A stretch of 64,000 nt of DNA from Oceanobacter mangrovi (GTDB lineage: Bacteria; Pseudomonadota; Gammaproteobacteria; Pseudomonadales; Oceanobacteraceae). Below are positions 55,130 through 63,763 of the stretch, one piece after another; positions within the stretch are counted from its first letter, which is position 1; every line of letters begins with the position of its first letter. The translations under genes and the position numbers were made by a program. Location: assembly GCF_019740315.1 (NCBI RefSeq), contig NZ_JAHXZR010000003.1, positions 434,001-498,000 of the forward strand, in the 5' to 3' direction. Below the pieces are notes generated by a model, which was not told the DNA's origin, did no database searches, and saw only the letters and a program-made list of their open reading frames with translations.

Positions 55130-56017
55130 GTGAGAGCTGGATTTATTGGCATGGGGCTGATGGGAGTGCCTATGACCAAGCGGTTGTTAGCGGCCGGGCA
55201 TCCTGTAAGGGTATGGAACCGTTCGGCGGACAAGCTGGCAGCGGTTACGTCAGCAGGCGCTGTTGCGGCGGCATCGGTCGCGGATCTGGTTGAGCAGTCT
55301 GACGTGGTGATGCTGTGTGTGTCGGATACCGCCGCTGTTGAGCAGCTGGTATTCGGTGACAAGGGGATTGCCAGCTGTGCCCGGGCGGGCCAGCTGCTGG
55401 TTGATTTCTCCAGCATTGCGCCGCAGGCAACCCGCGATATGGCCGCTCGGCTGCAGCAGCAAACCGGCATGGAATGGGTTGATGCACCGGTTTCCGGTGG
55501 TGTGGCCGGTGCCGAGCAAGGCACGCTGGCAATTATGGTCGGCGGGCAGCAGTCCACTGTCGATAGCCTGCGCGAATTACTGGCACCATTGTCACAAAGG
55601 GTTACCTATATGGGACCCGTTGGCTCTGGTCAGGTGACCAAGGTCTGTAACCAAATGTTAGTAAGCTGTAATGTACTGGTTATGGCCGAAGTGTTTGCCC
55701 TGGCTGCCAAAGCGGGAGTGCAAACCGAACTTTTACCGGTCGCCTTGCAGGGCGGATTCGCCGACTCTATCCCGCTGCAGTTAACCGGGCCAAAAATGGC
55801 CAAACACGATTTTGAAGAGATTCGCTGGCATGTGAAAACCCTGCTAAAGGATCTGGACCTTGCCAATACGCTTGCGCAATCCCTGCAAAGTGCCGTGCCA
55901 ATGGCTGGCCTGGGCGCAGAGTTGATGCGTCAGCATGCTGGCAAGGGCTTTGCTGACCAGGATCCGGCGACACTGGTTCACTTGTATATGGAGACACTGG
56001 GTGAAACCAAGCGCTAA
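55130..56017 (+). CDS. glxR: tartronate semialdehyde reductase (beta-hydroxyacid dehydrogenase family)
   Basis: From GTG 55130 the protein has 295 aa, the usual size. It has the Rossmann start RAGFIGMGLMGVPM, the substrate-binding DAPVSGGVAGAEQGTLAIMVGG, and GSGQVTKVCNQMLV with the catalytic Lys. The family also includes 3-hydroxyisobutyrate dehydrogenase. The next gene, hydroxypyruvate isomerase, makes tartronate semialdehyde reduction to D-glycerate the likely role, serving the glyoxylate formed by AllA. GGAG lies about 8 nt upstream. The frame to 55010 is extra. Confidence 0.82.
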   Translation: MRAGFIGMGLMGVPMTKRLLAAGHPVRVWNRSADKLAAVTSAGAVAAASVADLVEQSDVVMLCVSDTAAVEQLVFGDKGIASCARAGQLLVDFSSIAPQATRDMAARLQQQTGMEWVDAPVSGGVAGAEQGTLAIMVGGQQSTVDSLRELLAPLSQRVTYMGPVGSGQVTKVCNQMLVSCNVLVMAEVFALAAKAGVQTELLPVALQGGFADSIPLQLTGPKMAKHDFEEIRWHVKTLLKDLDLANTLAQSLQSAVPMAGLGAELMRQHAGKGFADQDPATLVHLYMETLGETKR

Positions 56018-56792
56018 CCTGTCGATGTTGTATTCAGAGCTGCCGTTTATGAAGCGTTTTACGGCGGCTCGACGTGACGGCTTTCGGGCTGTCGAAATCC
56101 AGTTCCCCTATGAATACCCGATTGCCGATATCAAACGCCAGCTGGTGGATAACGATCAGGAACTGGTGCTGATCAATGTCCCGGCTGGTGACCTGATGGA
56201 TGGTGGCGAAGGGCTTGCCAGTGTACCGCGCAAGACGGCCGAATACGCTGCGGCCATGGTGGAATGTTTGTCCTATGCTCGGGCCTTAAAAGTGCCGACG
56301 GTGAATGTGTTGCCAGGCCGCTGCAAGCAGCCGGAACTGCGCGACGAATACATGAAAACCTTTACCACCAACCTCAAGATTACCGCTGACGCTTTTGCGC
56401 CGTTTGGTATTACCACCACGTTTGAAGCCATTAACCGCTTTGATATGCCGGATTTTCTGGTCTGTACCGGTCGGGAAATGCTGGCGATCATGGTTGAACT
56501 GCGACATCCCAATATCAAGGCCCAGTTTGATGTCTACCATATGTCCCGTATGGGCGTAGATGTATTGGGTTTTCTGAAGCGACACGGTCGCAAAATTGGT
56601 CATATCCAGTTTGCTGATATGCCTGGGCGGCAAGAGCCGGGTACCGGCCGCATTCATTTCCGTGAAGTGTTTGAGGCGATTGAGCAAAGCCACTATGAAG
56701 GCTGGGTTGGGGCGGAATATCGTCCCAGCAAGGCGACGACAGCGACACTGGATTGGCTGCAGTATTTTGAACCCCTGCAGATGCAAGGCTGA
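56001..56792 (+). CDS. hyi: hydroxypyruvate isomerase
   Basis: I place the start at GTG 56001, giving (M)KPSANLSMLYSELPFMKRF, which aligns with the E. coli Hyi start (FSANLSMLFGEYDF). GGAGA sits 6 nt upstream, inside the end of glxR, for a 17-bp overlap. The 263-aa TIM barrel has FEAINRFDMPDF, QFDVYHMSRM, GHIQFADMPGRQEPGTG and AEYRPS. It interconverts hydroxypyruvate and tartronate semialdehyde. A later ATG at 56025 would remove a conserved strand. Confidence 0.87.
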   Translation: MKPSANLSMLYSELPFMKRFTAARRDGFRAVEIQFPYEYPIADIKRQLVDNDQELVLINVPAGDLMDGGEGLASVPRKTAEYAAAMVECLSYARALKVPTVNVLPGRCKQPELRDEYMKTFTTNLKITADAFAPFGITTTFEAINRFDMPDFLVCTGREMLAIMVELRHPNIKAQFDVYHMSRMGVDVLGFLKRHGRKIGHIQFADMPGRQEPGTGRIHFREVFEAIEQSHYEGWVGAEYRPSKATTATLDWLQYFEPLQMQG

Positions 56793-57254
56793 TCAGAACA
56801 AACCGAGCTGATCCCCGGTTGTCGGTGATGGCGGCTGGGTCGAGGCTCGCTCAGTATTTACGTCAATGGTTGCAGGAACTGCAGGCTGGCTCGCTGGAGC
56901 AGATTGTTGATCTGGGACCGCTTCTGTTGGTATCACGGCTATAGTCTGTTCGGTTGTTCCAGCCGTGGTAACACCGGTTGGCATCTCGGCAAACAGGTCT
57001 GTCTGTGGAGAGTTTTCCGGCACGACTTCTTCAGCTGGTTTCGGAACTCTGGCGGCGAGAATTTTCTGGCGACGTTTTTCACACAGGTTAATGACCAGCT
57101 GGCGCTGATTAGGTGTGAAGTCATTCCAGTGAAAGCGTTCCTGACGACTGCGCAGGCAACCTTTGCAATACCCCTTATTGTTGCTGGTACAAATACCAAC
57201 ACAGGGATTGGGAATCTCGAACAGCTCACCTTGATCAAGCACTGTCAAAGTCAC
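56793..57254 (-). CDS. DUF1289 protein with long low-complexity tail
   Basis: The 153-aa product opens with the DUF1289 cysteine motif PNPCVGICTSNNKGYCKGCLRSRQE, four Cys that may bind a metal or cluster, followed by a helix (WNDFTPNQRQLVINLCEKRR). The last 80 residues are Pro/Thr/Ala-rich and probably disordered, making it longer than most of the family (about 60-80 aa). The function is unknown. It is convergent with hyi, only a base away, and has its own start upstream of the cold-shock gene terminator. Confidence 0.8.
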   Translation of the reverse strand: MTLTVLDQGELFEIPNPCVGICTSNNKGYCKGCLRSRQERFHWNDFTPNQRQLVINLCEKRRQKILAARVPKPAEEVVPENSPQTDLFAEMPTGVTTAGTTEQTIAVIPTEAVPDQQSAPASQPAVPATIDVNTERASTQPPSPTTGDQLGLF

Positions 57255-57278
57255 TATTCGCTCTGGTAGGAAGGCTGG

Positions 57279-57310
57279 AAAAACTGCAGAGCCCGGCAGG
57301 CCGGACTCTG
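57279..57310 (-). terminator. terminator of the cold-shock gene (minus strand)
   Basis: On the minus strand CAGAGTCCGG-CCTG-CCGGGCTCTG forms a 10-bp stem with one mismatch, followed by CAGTTTTTCC. It lies 14 bp after the cold-shock stop codon. Confidence 0.8.
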
Positions 57311-57323
57311 ACAGCGAGGCTGA

Positions 57324-57533
57324 TTAGATAGGAGTTACGTTTTCAGCCTGAGGACCTTTCTGACCTTGAGTTACTTCCATAGTAACTTTTTGGCCTTCGG
57401 CCAGTGTACGACGACCACCGCCATTGATGGCGCTGTAGTGTACGAATACGTCTTTACCGGACTCCTGCTCGATAAAACCGAATCCTTTCTCATCGTTGAA
57501 CCACTTTACAGTGCCCTGAACTTGTTCTGCCAT
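57324..57533 (-). CDS. cold-shock protein (CspA family)
   Basis: A 69-aa single cold-shock domain with RNP1 KGFGFI and RNP2-like KDVFVHY, binding single-stranded RNA and DNA as a transcript chaperone. It starts at ATG 57533. The gene-free stretch of about 300 bp before it would give a long leader, as in regulated csp genes, but I cannot show a cold-shock box. Its terminator follows directly. Confidence 0.94.
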   Translation of the reverse strand: MAEQVQGTVKWFNDEKGFGFIEQESGKDVFVHYSAINGGGRRTLAEGQKVTMEVTQGQKGPQAENVTPI

Positions 57534-57835
57534 TGGTATATCCTTGGGTAGTGCTGGCCGAAGCCAATTAATGCATTGTTTCTGGCACTGTCGTACTGGC
57601 CGGAGGTCCGGAAAGCAATCTAGCAATGCCGCTATCGATTTTCTGCTGGTTCACCGTTGAGTGGTTATTGAGCAATCGTCGATAACGCTGTCGAAGCGCA
57701 CACTCATAGTAGCCTACCGGAAGCATGGCACCAAGAACTCTTGTCAAATAGTTTCTTTGTTCAGTCGTTTTGGCAGAAAGTTGGATCAGTTATGGCCAAA
57801 GTTGGCCCGTTTGGCCTTGTTTTGTGAATAAAAAA
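57534..57835. other. divergent leader region of the cold-shock gene and the methyltransferase gene
   Basis: No gene is supported here; the frame running from 57770 has no ribosome binding site. The region is the probable site of both promoters and of the cold-shock 5' leader. Confidence 0.4.
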
Positions 57836-58720
57836 ATGATGATTACGTTTTCCCTCCCAGAGTCGGACTCAGCCTGTCGGTTATTCCATGGTCGTGGCCA
57901 TGCCTACCCGGGTTATGAGTTCATTAATATCGATTGGTATGCACCACTGGTGCTGATCACGCTCTACGATGAAATGGACGTGGGTGAGCTGGCCCAGCTC
58001 GCGGCCCGCCTGAAGGCAGATATTCCGGCGGCTCGTGATGTACTGGTGCAGTATCGCTGCCGGCCAATGGCGCCGCTGGAAGCTCTCTACGGCGAGATTC
58101 CTGACCAAATGGTAGCGCAAGAGCACGGCCTAAATTATCAGCTCAGCTTCGGTCAGTTTCAGAACACCGGGCTGTTTCTCGATATGGCCAATGGTCGCCA
58201 GTGGGTACAACAGCACGCCAACGGCCTGCGGGTACTGAATCTGTTTGCTTATACCTGTGGCTTTTCGGTGGCTGCGATTGCAGGTCAGGCTGACAAAGTG
58301 GTTAATGTTGATATGAGCCGCCGGGCACTCACCATTGGGCGGGAAAATCACCGTCTCAACCAGCACGACCTTGCCAGGGTAGTGTTTGAAGGCGTCGATA
58401 TTTTCCGTTCGTTTGGACGTCTGAAAAAACACGGCCCCTACGATCTGGTGGTCTGTGATCCGCCAACTTTCCAGAAGGGCAGTGTTGGTATTCGCAAGGA
58501 TTATCCACGCCTGTTACGCCGCTTGCGGGAAATGCTGGCGCCGTCAGCCCAGCTGCTGCTGTGCCTGAATGCGCCGGAGCTGGGTGAAGCCTTTTTACAT
58601 CACTGTGTCGAGCAGGAATGTCCAGACTGGACATTTGTCGAGCGAATTGCCACGCCGTCAGTCTTTGTTGAGGCCACCGATACCGCTGGCCTCAAGGTGC
58701 TGCGTTATTCGTGCCCGTGA
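57836..58720 (+). CDS. class I SAM-dependent methyltransferase, RlmI-like catalytic domain
   Basis: The protein has about 294 aa. The SAM-binding motif VLNLFAYTCGFSVAAIAG, then VVNVDMSRRALTIGRENHRLN and the catalytic-type DLVVCDPPTFQKG, resemble the C-terminal domain of 23S rRNA m5C methyltransferases such as RlmI. The PUA domain of RlmI is lacking, so the N-terminal 100 residues differ. The target RNA or other substrate is unknown. The start is uncertain: ATG 57836, ATG 57839 and GTG 57824 are all possible, and none has a strong site. Confidence 0.78.
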   Translation: MMITFSLPESDSACRLFHGRGHAYPGYEFINIDWYAPLVLITLYDEMDVGELAQLAARLKADIPAARDVLVQYRCRPMAPLEALYGEIPDQMVAQEHGLNYQLSFGQFQNTGLFLDMANGRQWVQQHANGLRVLNLFAYTCGFSVAAIAGQADKVVNVDMSRRALTIGRENHRLNQHDLARVVFEGVDIFRSFGRLKKHGPYDLVVCDPPTFQKGSVGIRKDYPRLLRRLREMLAPSAQLLLCLNAPELGEAFLHHCVEQECPDWTFVERIATPSVFVEATDTAGLKVLRYSCP

Positions 58721-59667
58721 CAGCCTGACTGTTTGGCTTGCTGGCGCTGTTGGCGAATTGCCCGCTGGATGTACCAGTGGCTGTAACTGGCATACAGCGA
58801 ACCACTGATGTTGTGCCAGATGCTGAACAAGGCACCTGGCAAGGCCGTCATTGGCGTGAAGTATTTCAACGCCAATGCCGCCGCCAGACCAGAGTTTTGC
58901 ATGCCCACTTCAATGGCAATGGTACGGCATTCGGCTGCCGTCATACCGCTTAGCCGGGCGACGCCATAACCAATGCTCATACCAAGCAGGTTGTGCAGCA
59001 TCACAGCAACCACCGTAGTGGTACCAACCACGGCCAGTTCGTCGGCGTTGAGAGCAACCACAATGGCGATGATCGCCAAAATAGCGGCGGTAGCAACCTT
59101 GCCCAGATGGGGAAACAACTGACGTCGCAAGTCTGGCAGGTACTGGCTGATCAGCAAACCAGCGGCTAACGGTAAAACGACGATTTTGGCGGTGGTAAAC
59201 AGAATCGCCATGGCATCAATCTGGATGCTGGTGTCGGCCAGTAGCAGCAACAGGGCTGGAGTCAGCACAATGCCGGCGAGGGTCGAAACCAGTGTCATGC
59301 TGACCGATAAGGCCACATCACCGTTGGCCAGATAGGTCATCACATTGGATGCTGTGCCGCCTGCGCAGGCACCGACCATCAGGATTCCCAGCGCCAGTTC
59401 CGGCGGCAAGGCCAGCACCCGGGCCAGCAGCCAGGCCAGTAGTGGCATCACAGTAAATTGTAATCCCACGCCCAGCATCAGAGGCTTGGGTTTACGGGCG
59501 ATGCGGCGAAAATCCTGCCAGCGCAGGGTCAGCCCCATGGCAAACATGATCACCATCAGCAACGGGATCACGGCACCTTTCCAGACGATCAGGGGCTGAG
59601 GGTCATGCCAGGCCAGCAAGCTGACCAGCATCGCCAAGAGTGGAAACAGGGATTGGAGGGAAAACAT
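58705..59667 (-). CDS. bile acid:sodium symporter (BASS) family transporter
   Basis: A 320-aa protein with about nine to ten helices. VIMFAMGLTLRWQDFRRIARKPK and GACAGGTASNVMTYLANGDVALSVSMTL (one of the Na+-site segments) fix the BASS family, as does IAIEVGMQNSGLAAALA. Members import organic anions such as pantoate or 2-keto acids with sodium; the substrate here is unknown. It overlaps the convergent methyltransferase gene by 16 bp. Confidence 0.9.
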   Translation of the reverse strand: MFSLQSLFPLLAMLVSLLAWHDPQPLIVWKGAVIPLLMVIMFAMGLTLRWQDFRRIARKPKPLMLGVGLQFTVMPLLAWLLARVLALPPELALGILMVGACAGGTASNVMTYLANGDVALSVSMTLVSTLAGIVLTPALLLLLADTSIQIDAMAILFTTAKIVVLPLAAGLLISQYLPDLRRQLFPHLGKVATAAILAIIAIVVALNADELAVVGTTTVVAVMLHNLLGMSIGYGVARLSGMTAAECRTIAIEVGMQNSGLAAALALKYFTPMTALPGALFSIWHNISGSLYASYSHWYIQRAIRQQRQQAKQSGCHGHE

Positions 59668-59705
59668 GGATCACCGGAGGGCAGTCAAAATCAGCGCTGA
59701 CCTTA

Positions 59706-60080
59706 TCAGGATTCAATCCGCTCGTCAGGCTGGCATAACCGCTGGCTGGTTATCACGCTGAGTTGACTGGCGGCTGGAATCAAGGCGGCTGGAATACTGA
59801 GGCAGTCGGGCAGCTCAGGATAAAGCCAACGGCGCCATAAAAAGCCGGGCAGTTGATTGGCTTCACGGTTGTAGTCCATGGTGCGGCTGAGGAATAGTCG
59901 CCAGTGGGCCAAACAGTTCGGGCTTTGGAGCTGCTTGCAGTCTGGCTGTAGATATTGCCAGCGGGTTTGGGCCTGTTGCCAGTTGTGCCAGTATGACGGC
60001 AGATTCTGGCTGCCACTGAGCAAGAGTGCGGCGACGGTGACAAAGGCGATCAGGCTGTGACGGATAAAGCGTGCAATCAT
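59706..60080 (-). CDS. hypothetical membrane-anchored protein
   Basis: The 124-aa product has an N-terminal hydrophobic segment (HSLIAFVTVAALLLSG, residues 8-23) serving as a signal or anchor. A Trp- and Gln-rich region (SYWHNWQQAQTRWQYLQPDCKQLQSPNCLAHWRLFLSR) follows, with three cysteines. I do not recognise a family. It lies 38 bp upstream of the BASS gene on the same strand and may be co-transcribed. Coding status is moderately supported by its composition and the absence of a better frame on the other strand. Confidence 0.5.
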   Translation of the reverse strand: MIARFIRHSLIAFVTVAALLLSGSQNLPSYWHNWQQAQTRWQYLQPDCKQLQSPNCLAHWRLFLSRTMDYNREANQLPGFLWRRWLYPELPDCLSIPAALIPAASQLSVITSQRLCQPDERIES

Positions 60081-60253
60081 GCACTAATACTCCGGCTGGG
60101 TTGTGTCGCTGATTACTCACCATGGCAATGACGCCTTGATGGCGTGTCTATGATGTTTTGATGGCAGGGCAGTGACCATGTCCCCGGATTTTTGAAGCAG
60201 TCGTTGGCCTGACAAACCAGCAATGGATTAAGCAACCAACTGGAGAGCACTAG

Positions 60254-60853
60254 ATGATTTTTGAGTTTGACGATTGCAACCCCGCCCAGCGTTATTTCCT
60301 GATGACCCAGGCGGTGATCCCTAGACCCATCGCCTGGATTCTGACCGACAACGAAGATGGCTCGAGTAATCTGGCCCCTTTTTCTTTTTTCACACCGGTA
60401 TGCTCCAACCCGCCAACCTTGTTGGTATCGATCGGCAAAAAGCCGTCCGGAGAAGACAAGGATACCTGGGTGAATTTGCAGCGCACCGGCAAAGCGGTGG
60501 TGCACATTGCGACGGCCAGCCAGATCGACAGCCTCAATGAAAGTTCGGCCAGTCTGGCACTTGGTGACAGTGAAGTGGAGCGTCTGGGATTGCGATTACA
60601 ACCATTCGGCGAACAGCAGCGTTTGGTGGATACTCCGGTCGCTTTCGCCTGCCATTTTCAACAACAGCTGGAGTTGGGCGAGCAGCATCTGACGTTGCTG
60701 CAGGTCGAGTCTATGTATGTGGCTGAAGAGGTGATGATGCAGGTGGGGGAGCGCCAGCAAATCGATCCGGAATTACTGGCGCCACTGGCACGTCTAGGCG
60801 GTGCCGAATACAGCTTGCTGGGTGAGCTGCTGACCCGCAAGCGTCCTGGCTGA
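60254..60853 (+). CDS. flavin reductase-like FMN-binding protein
   Basis: A 199-aa protein of the flavin reductase-like domain family: RYFLMTQAVIPRPIAWILTDNEDGSSNLAPFSFFTPVCSNPPTLLVSIG is the FMN-binding entry, and the dimer region follows. Members reduce FMN for monooxygenases or bind flavin for other redox roles; no oxygenase partner is adjacent. It starts at ATG 60254 after a GAGAG site and is convergent with feoB. Confidence 0.85.
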   Translation: MIFEFDDCNPAQRYFLMTQAVIPRPIAWILTDNEDGSSNLAPFSFFTPVCSNPPTLLVSIGKKPSGEDKDTWVNLQRTGKAVVHIATASQIDSLNESSASLALGDSEVERLGLRLQPFGEQQRLVDTPVAFACHFQQQLELGEQHLTLLQVESMYVAEEVMMQVGERQQIDPELLAPLARLGGAEYSLLGELLTRKRPG

Positions 60854-60883
60854 GGCCTTGGCCCCAGCATTCAGGAACAGCTG

Positions 60884-63181
60884 TTAACCAATCTGGGCGA
60901 TTGGAATCAACTGGGCGTCGCGGCGTTTGCCGTGACGACGCATCAACAGCAGTGAGCCGCCGATAAAGCCAATACAGCCGAGAATCCACAGGCTTGAACT
61001 CAGCGGATGCTGTGGCAGGCTGCCAATCTGATAAACCAGTACTGCGGAAGTGTAGGCCAAACCGGTGCTCCAGCCCGCAACAAACAGCATCCAGCGGCTA
61101 CCCGCTTCACGAACCATGGCTCCCAGAGTGGCGACACATGGGGTATAAAGCAGCACCAGAACCAGATAGGAGAAGGCTGCGAGCTGGCTGCCAAACAGGC
61201 TAGCCATGGCACCAAAGGTGCTGGCATGCACGCCTTGTTCTTCGGTCTGATCTGCACCCACAAGACTCAGACCCAATGGGTCGAGCAGATTGTGGGATAC
61301 ATCAATCAGGTTAGCCGGGATGGTCATTACTGCCTCTGTCAGTGAACCGATCAGGTCGTATTCACCGTCATCCGCAGAATCTTCCGGGTTATAAAGCGCA
61401 TCCAGCGTACCGACCACAGCTTCCTTGGCGAACAGGCCAGTAATAATACCCACGGTTGCTGCCCAGTTATCCTGTTCAACACCGAGCGGGTGCAGTACTG
61501 GTGTTACTACCCGGGCGAAGCCGGACAATACGGACTTCTCATTGTTTTCGTTACCGAAGGAACCGTCGCTGCCAATCGAGTTAAAGAACGACAGGATGGT
61601 CACAACGATAATAATGGTTTTACCCGCACGGCGAATAAAGGAGCGCAGACGTTCCCAGGTTTTCAGCAACACGCCTTTGACTGTTGGAATGTGGTAAGCC
61701 GGTAATTCCATCACAAATGGCGTCAGCTCAGGCTTGAACAGGGTGTTCTTTAAAGCCAGACCTGTCAGCAGTGCCATAACAATACCCAGGATATAAAGGC
61801 TGAATACCATGGTTGCGCCGTTATCGGTAAAGAAGGCGGCAGCAAACAGAGCGAATACAGACAGCCGGGCACCACAGGACATAAAAGGCGCCATGGCGAT
61901 GGTCAATAAACGATCTTTTTGAGTGTCCATGGTACGGGCAGCCATAACTGAAGGCACGTTACAGCCAAAACCTACAATCAGGGGGACAAACGATTTACCC
62001 GGTAATCCAACTGCACGCATCAGACGATCCATTACAAAGGCCGCCCGCGCCATATAACCGGAATCTTCAATGATCGACAGGAACAGGTATAAACCGGCAA
62101 TAACCGGAATGAAGGTCGCAACCAACTGGATACCACCACCAAAACCATCGGCAATAATGGTTACCAGCCAATCCGGCAATGAAATAGCTTCTAGCACATA
62201 ATGGGTTCCATCAACAAAAATGGCTGCCGAGGCGATATCGAAAAAGTCGATAAAGGCGCCACCAATATTGATGGCGAAGGTGAACATCAGGTACATCACG
62301 CCAAAGAAAAACGGAATACCAATGAAACGGTTGATAACAATATCGTCGATCCGCTCGGTAATGGTTTTGCTTTTGCCGTTGTGGGTGGTCACCTGACCGG
62401 CAATGCGTTGCAGGGTCTGAAAACGTGAATTGGCGATAATAACGTCAATAGGCTGGTGATATTCGCTTTCCAGCCGGTTGCGCCATTGGGTTGCCAGCGA
62501 GGACAGATTGTCGTTACCGGGAATACCACAATTATCTGGCAAAGCGGACGTTTCCAGCATATTCACCGCGTACCAGCGAGGGTGAGTAGCCGTGGTGCCG
62601 AAACTGTGGAGGATTTCCTCTACTGCTTCGTGCAGAGGGCCGTCGATTCGCCAAACCGGGGTTGGTACGGAAGAATGTTCCAGCGCATGGCCAACCACCC
62701 GGCGCAATTCATCGATACCTTCACCGCTGGCAGCGACAATTGGCACCACAGGTACGCCCAGCAGGTTGGACAGCTGTTGCACATCGATATGGATGCCTTC
62801 ACGCTCAGCCACGTCCAGCATATTCACTGCGACGATCATGGGCACGCCCATGTCCAGCAGCTGGCTTGACAGATAAAGGTTACGTTCGAGGTTGCTGCCG
62901 TCGAGAATATTGACGATCAGGCTCGATTCACCGGAAAGAATAAACTCGCGAGCAATCTTTTCGTCGAGTGACAGTTCTTCGTCGTTACAGTCCAGCGCAT
63001 AGGTGCCTGGCAGGTCGACCAGCACGTGTTGCTGCTCGCGAATGGTAACTGCGCCTTCCTTGCGATCAACCGTAACACCGGGCCAGTTACCGACCTTCTG
63101 ACGAGTACCGGTGAGTTGGTTAAAGAGAGTGGTTTTGCCGCAGTTGGGGTTGCCGATAAGGCCAATTGTGGCTGGTTTCAT
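60884..63181 (-). CDS. feoB: ferrous iron transporter FeoB
   Basis: A 765-aa protein with an N-terminal G domain (G1 GNPNCGKTT at residues 10-18, G3 VDLPGTYAL, G4 VNMLD). Then come the guanine-dissociation-inhibitor region and two Gate domains with about eight helices (GFGCNVPSVMAARTM is a conserved site). It moves ferrous iron across the inner membrane. It overlaps feoA by one base. No feoC follows; the next gene is convergent. The C-terminal cytoplasmic end (MRRHGKRRDAQLIPIAQIG) is short. Confidence 0.96.
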   Translation of the reverse strand: MKPATIGLIGNPNCGKTTLFNQLTGTRQKVGNWPGVTVDRKEGAVTIREQQHVLVDLPGTYALDCNDEELSLDEKIAREFILSGESSLIVNILDGSNLERNLYLSSQLLDMGVPMIVAVNMLDVAEREGIHIDVQQLSNLLGVPVVPIVAASGEGIDELRRVVGHALEHSSVPTPVWRIDGPLHEAVEEILHSFGTTATHPRWYAVNMLETSALPDNCGIPGNDNLSSLATQWRNRLESEYHQPIDVIIANSRFQTLQRIAGQVTTHNGKSKTITERIDDIVINRFIGIPFFFGVMYLMFTFAINIGGAFIDFFDIASAAIFVDGTHYVLEAISLPDWLVTIIADGFGGGIQLVATFIPVIAGLYLFLSIIEDSGYMARAAFVMDRLMRAVGLPGKSFVPLIVGFGCNVPSVMAARTMDTQKDRLLTIAMAPFMSCGARLSVFALFAAAFFTDNGATMVFSLYILGIVMALLTGLALKNTLFKPELTPFVMELPAYHIPTVKGVLLKTWERLRSFIRRAGKTIIIVVTILSFFNSIGSDGSFGNENNEKSVLSGFARVVTPVLHPLGVEQDNWAATVGIITGLFAKEAVVGTLDALYNPEDSADDGEYDLIGSLTEAVMTIPANLIDVSHNLLDPLGLSLVGADQTEEQGVHASTFGAMASLFGSQLAAFSYLVLVLLYTPCVATLGAMVREAGSRWMLFVAGWSTGLAYTSAVLVYQIGSLPQHPLSSSLWILGCIGFIGGSLLLMRRHGKRRDAQLIPIAQIG

Positions 63182-63414
63182 TAAATGCCCTCCACTTGCA
63201 GGATCGCGGCTTCTGATTTCCTGAGACTGACGGAACGACCCTTGAGCTGGATCTGGATCGGATCGCCGAGCGGCGCAACGCGGCAGACAGTGAGTTCTGC
63301 GCCGGGGACAACCCCAAGTGACAACAGTTTGCGACGGAATTGCGCTTCGGTTGCAGCGAACCCCGTGACCCTGACGACGGAACCGATTGCGGCCTGATCC
63401 AGTGATGTACTCAT
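63181..63414 (-). CDS. feoA: ferrous iron transport protein FeoA
   Basis: From ATG 63414 the product is 77 aa with an SH3-like beta barrel: VRVTGFAATEAQFRRKLLSLGVVPGAELTV and PIQIQLKGRSVSLRKSEAAIL. FeoA assists FeoB at the cytoplasmic face. The longer frame to 63510 passes through the Fur box and is rejected. Iron control is visible in the promoter. Confidence 0.93.
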   Translation of the reverse strand: MSTSLDQAAIGSVVRVTGFAATEAQFRRKLLSLGVVPGAELTVCRVAPLGDPIQIQLKGRSVSLRKSEAAILQVEGI

Positions 63415-63452
63415 ACGGCGGACCCCGAAGTTAAGAAAATGTGAAAATAGAT

Positions 63453-63471
63453 GATAATGTTTATCATTTTG
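63453..63471. promoter_or_regulatory. Fur box of feoAB
   Basis: GATAATGTTTATCATTTTG matches 15 of 19 positions of the Fur consensus GATAATGATAATCATTATC. It lies about 38 bp upstream of feoA, where Fur-Fe(II) would block transcription. Confidence 0.8.
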
Positions 63472-63763
63472 TTGGGCAAGCGGTTCTCGTTCTTTGTGGC
63501 AAGTGGCCATTCAGGTCAGCATGCTGCCCTGTTGTCGGAAATTTTCACGGCTAATATTCACAAAATAGATATTCATCTATTCTGAAATTACCAACTTGAC
63601 GGTTATCAGTATTTGTATAAATCGAAATAACTGGTTTATTATTGTCGTATCACTCCTGCAGATAATTTTGCGGGTTGGTTTTGTAAACAACATGTTACAG
63701 GTGGTTCATGGATCGGGCCCGGTAACTTAAATAACTATACTTGCAAAAGTTGTTGAGGTGATT
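63472..63763. other. AT-rich divergent promoter region of feoAB and the H-NS-like gene
   Basis: About 290 bp, strongly AT-rich around 63545-63660, with no supported gene. It suits an autoregulated nucleoid-protein promoter but no precise site can be marked. Confidence 0.4.
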
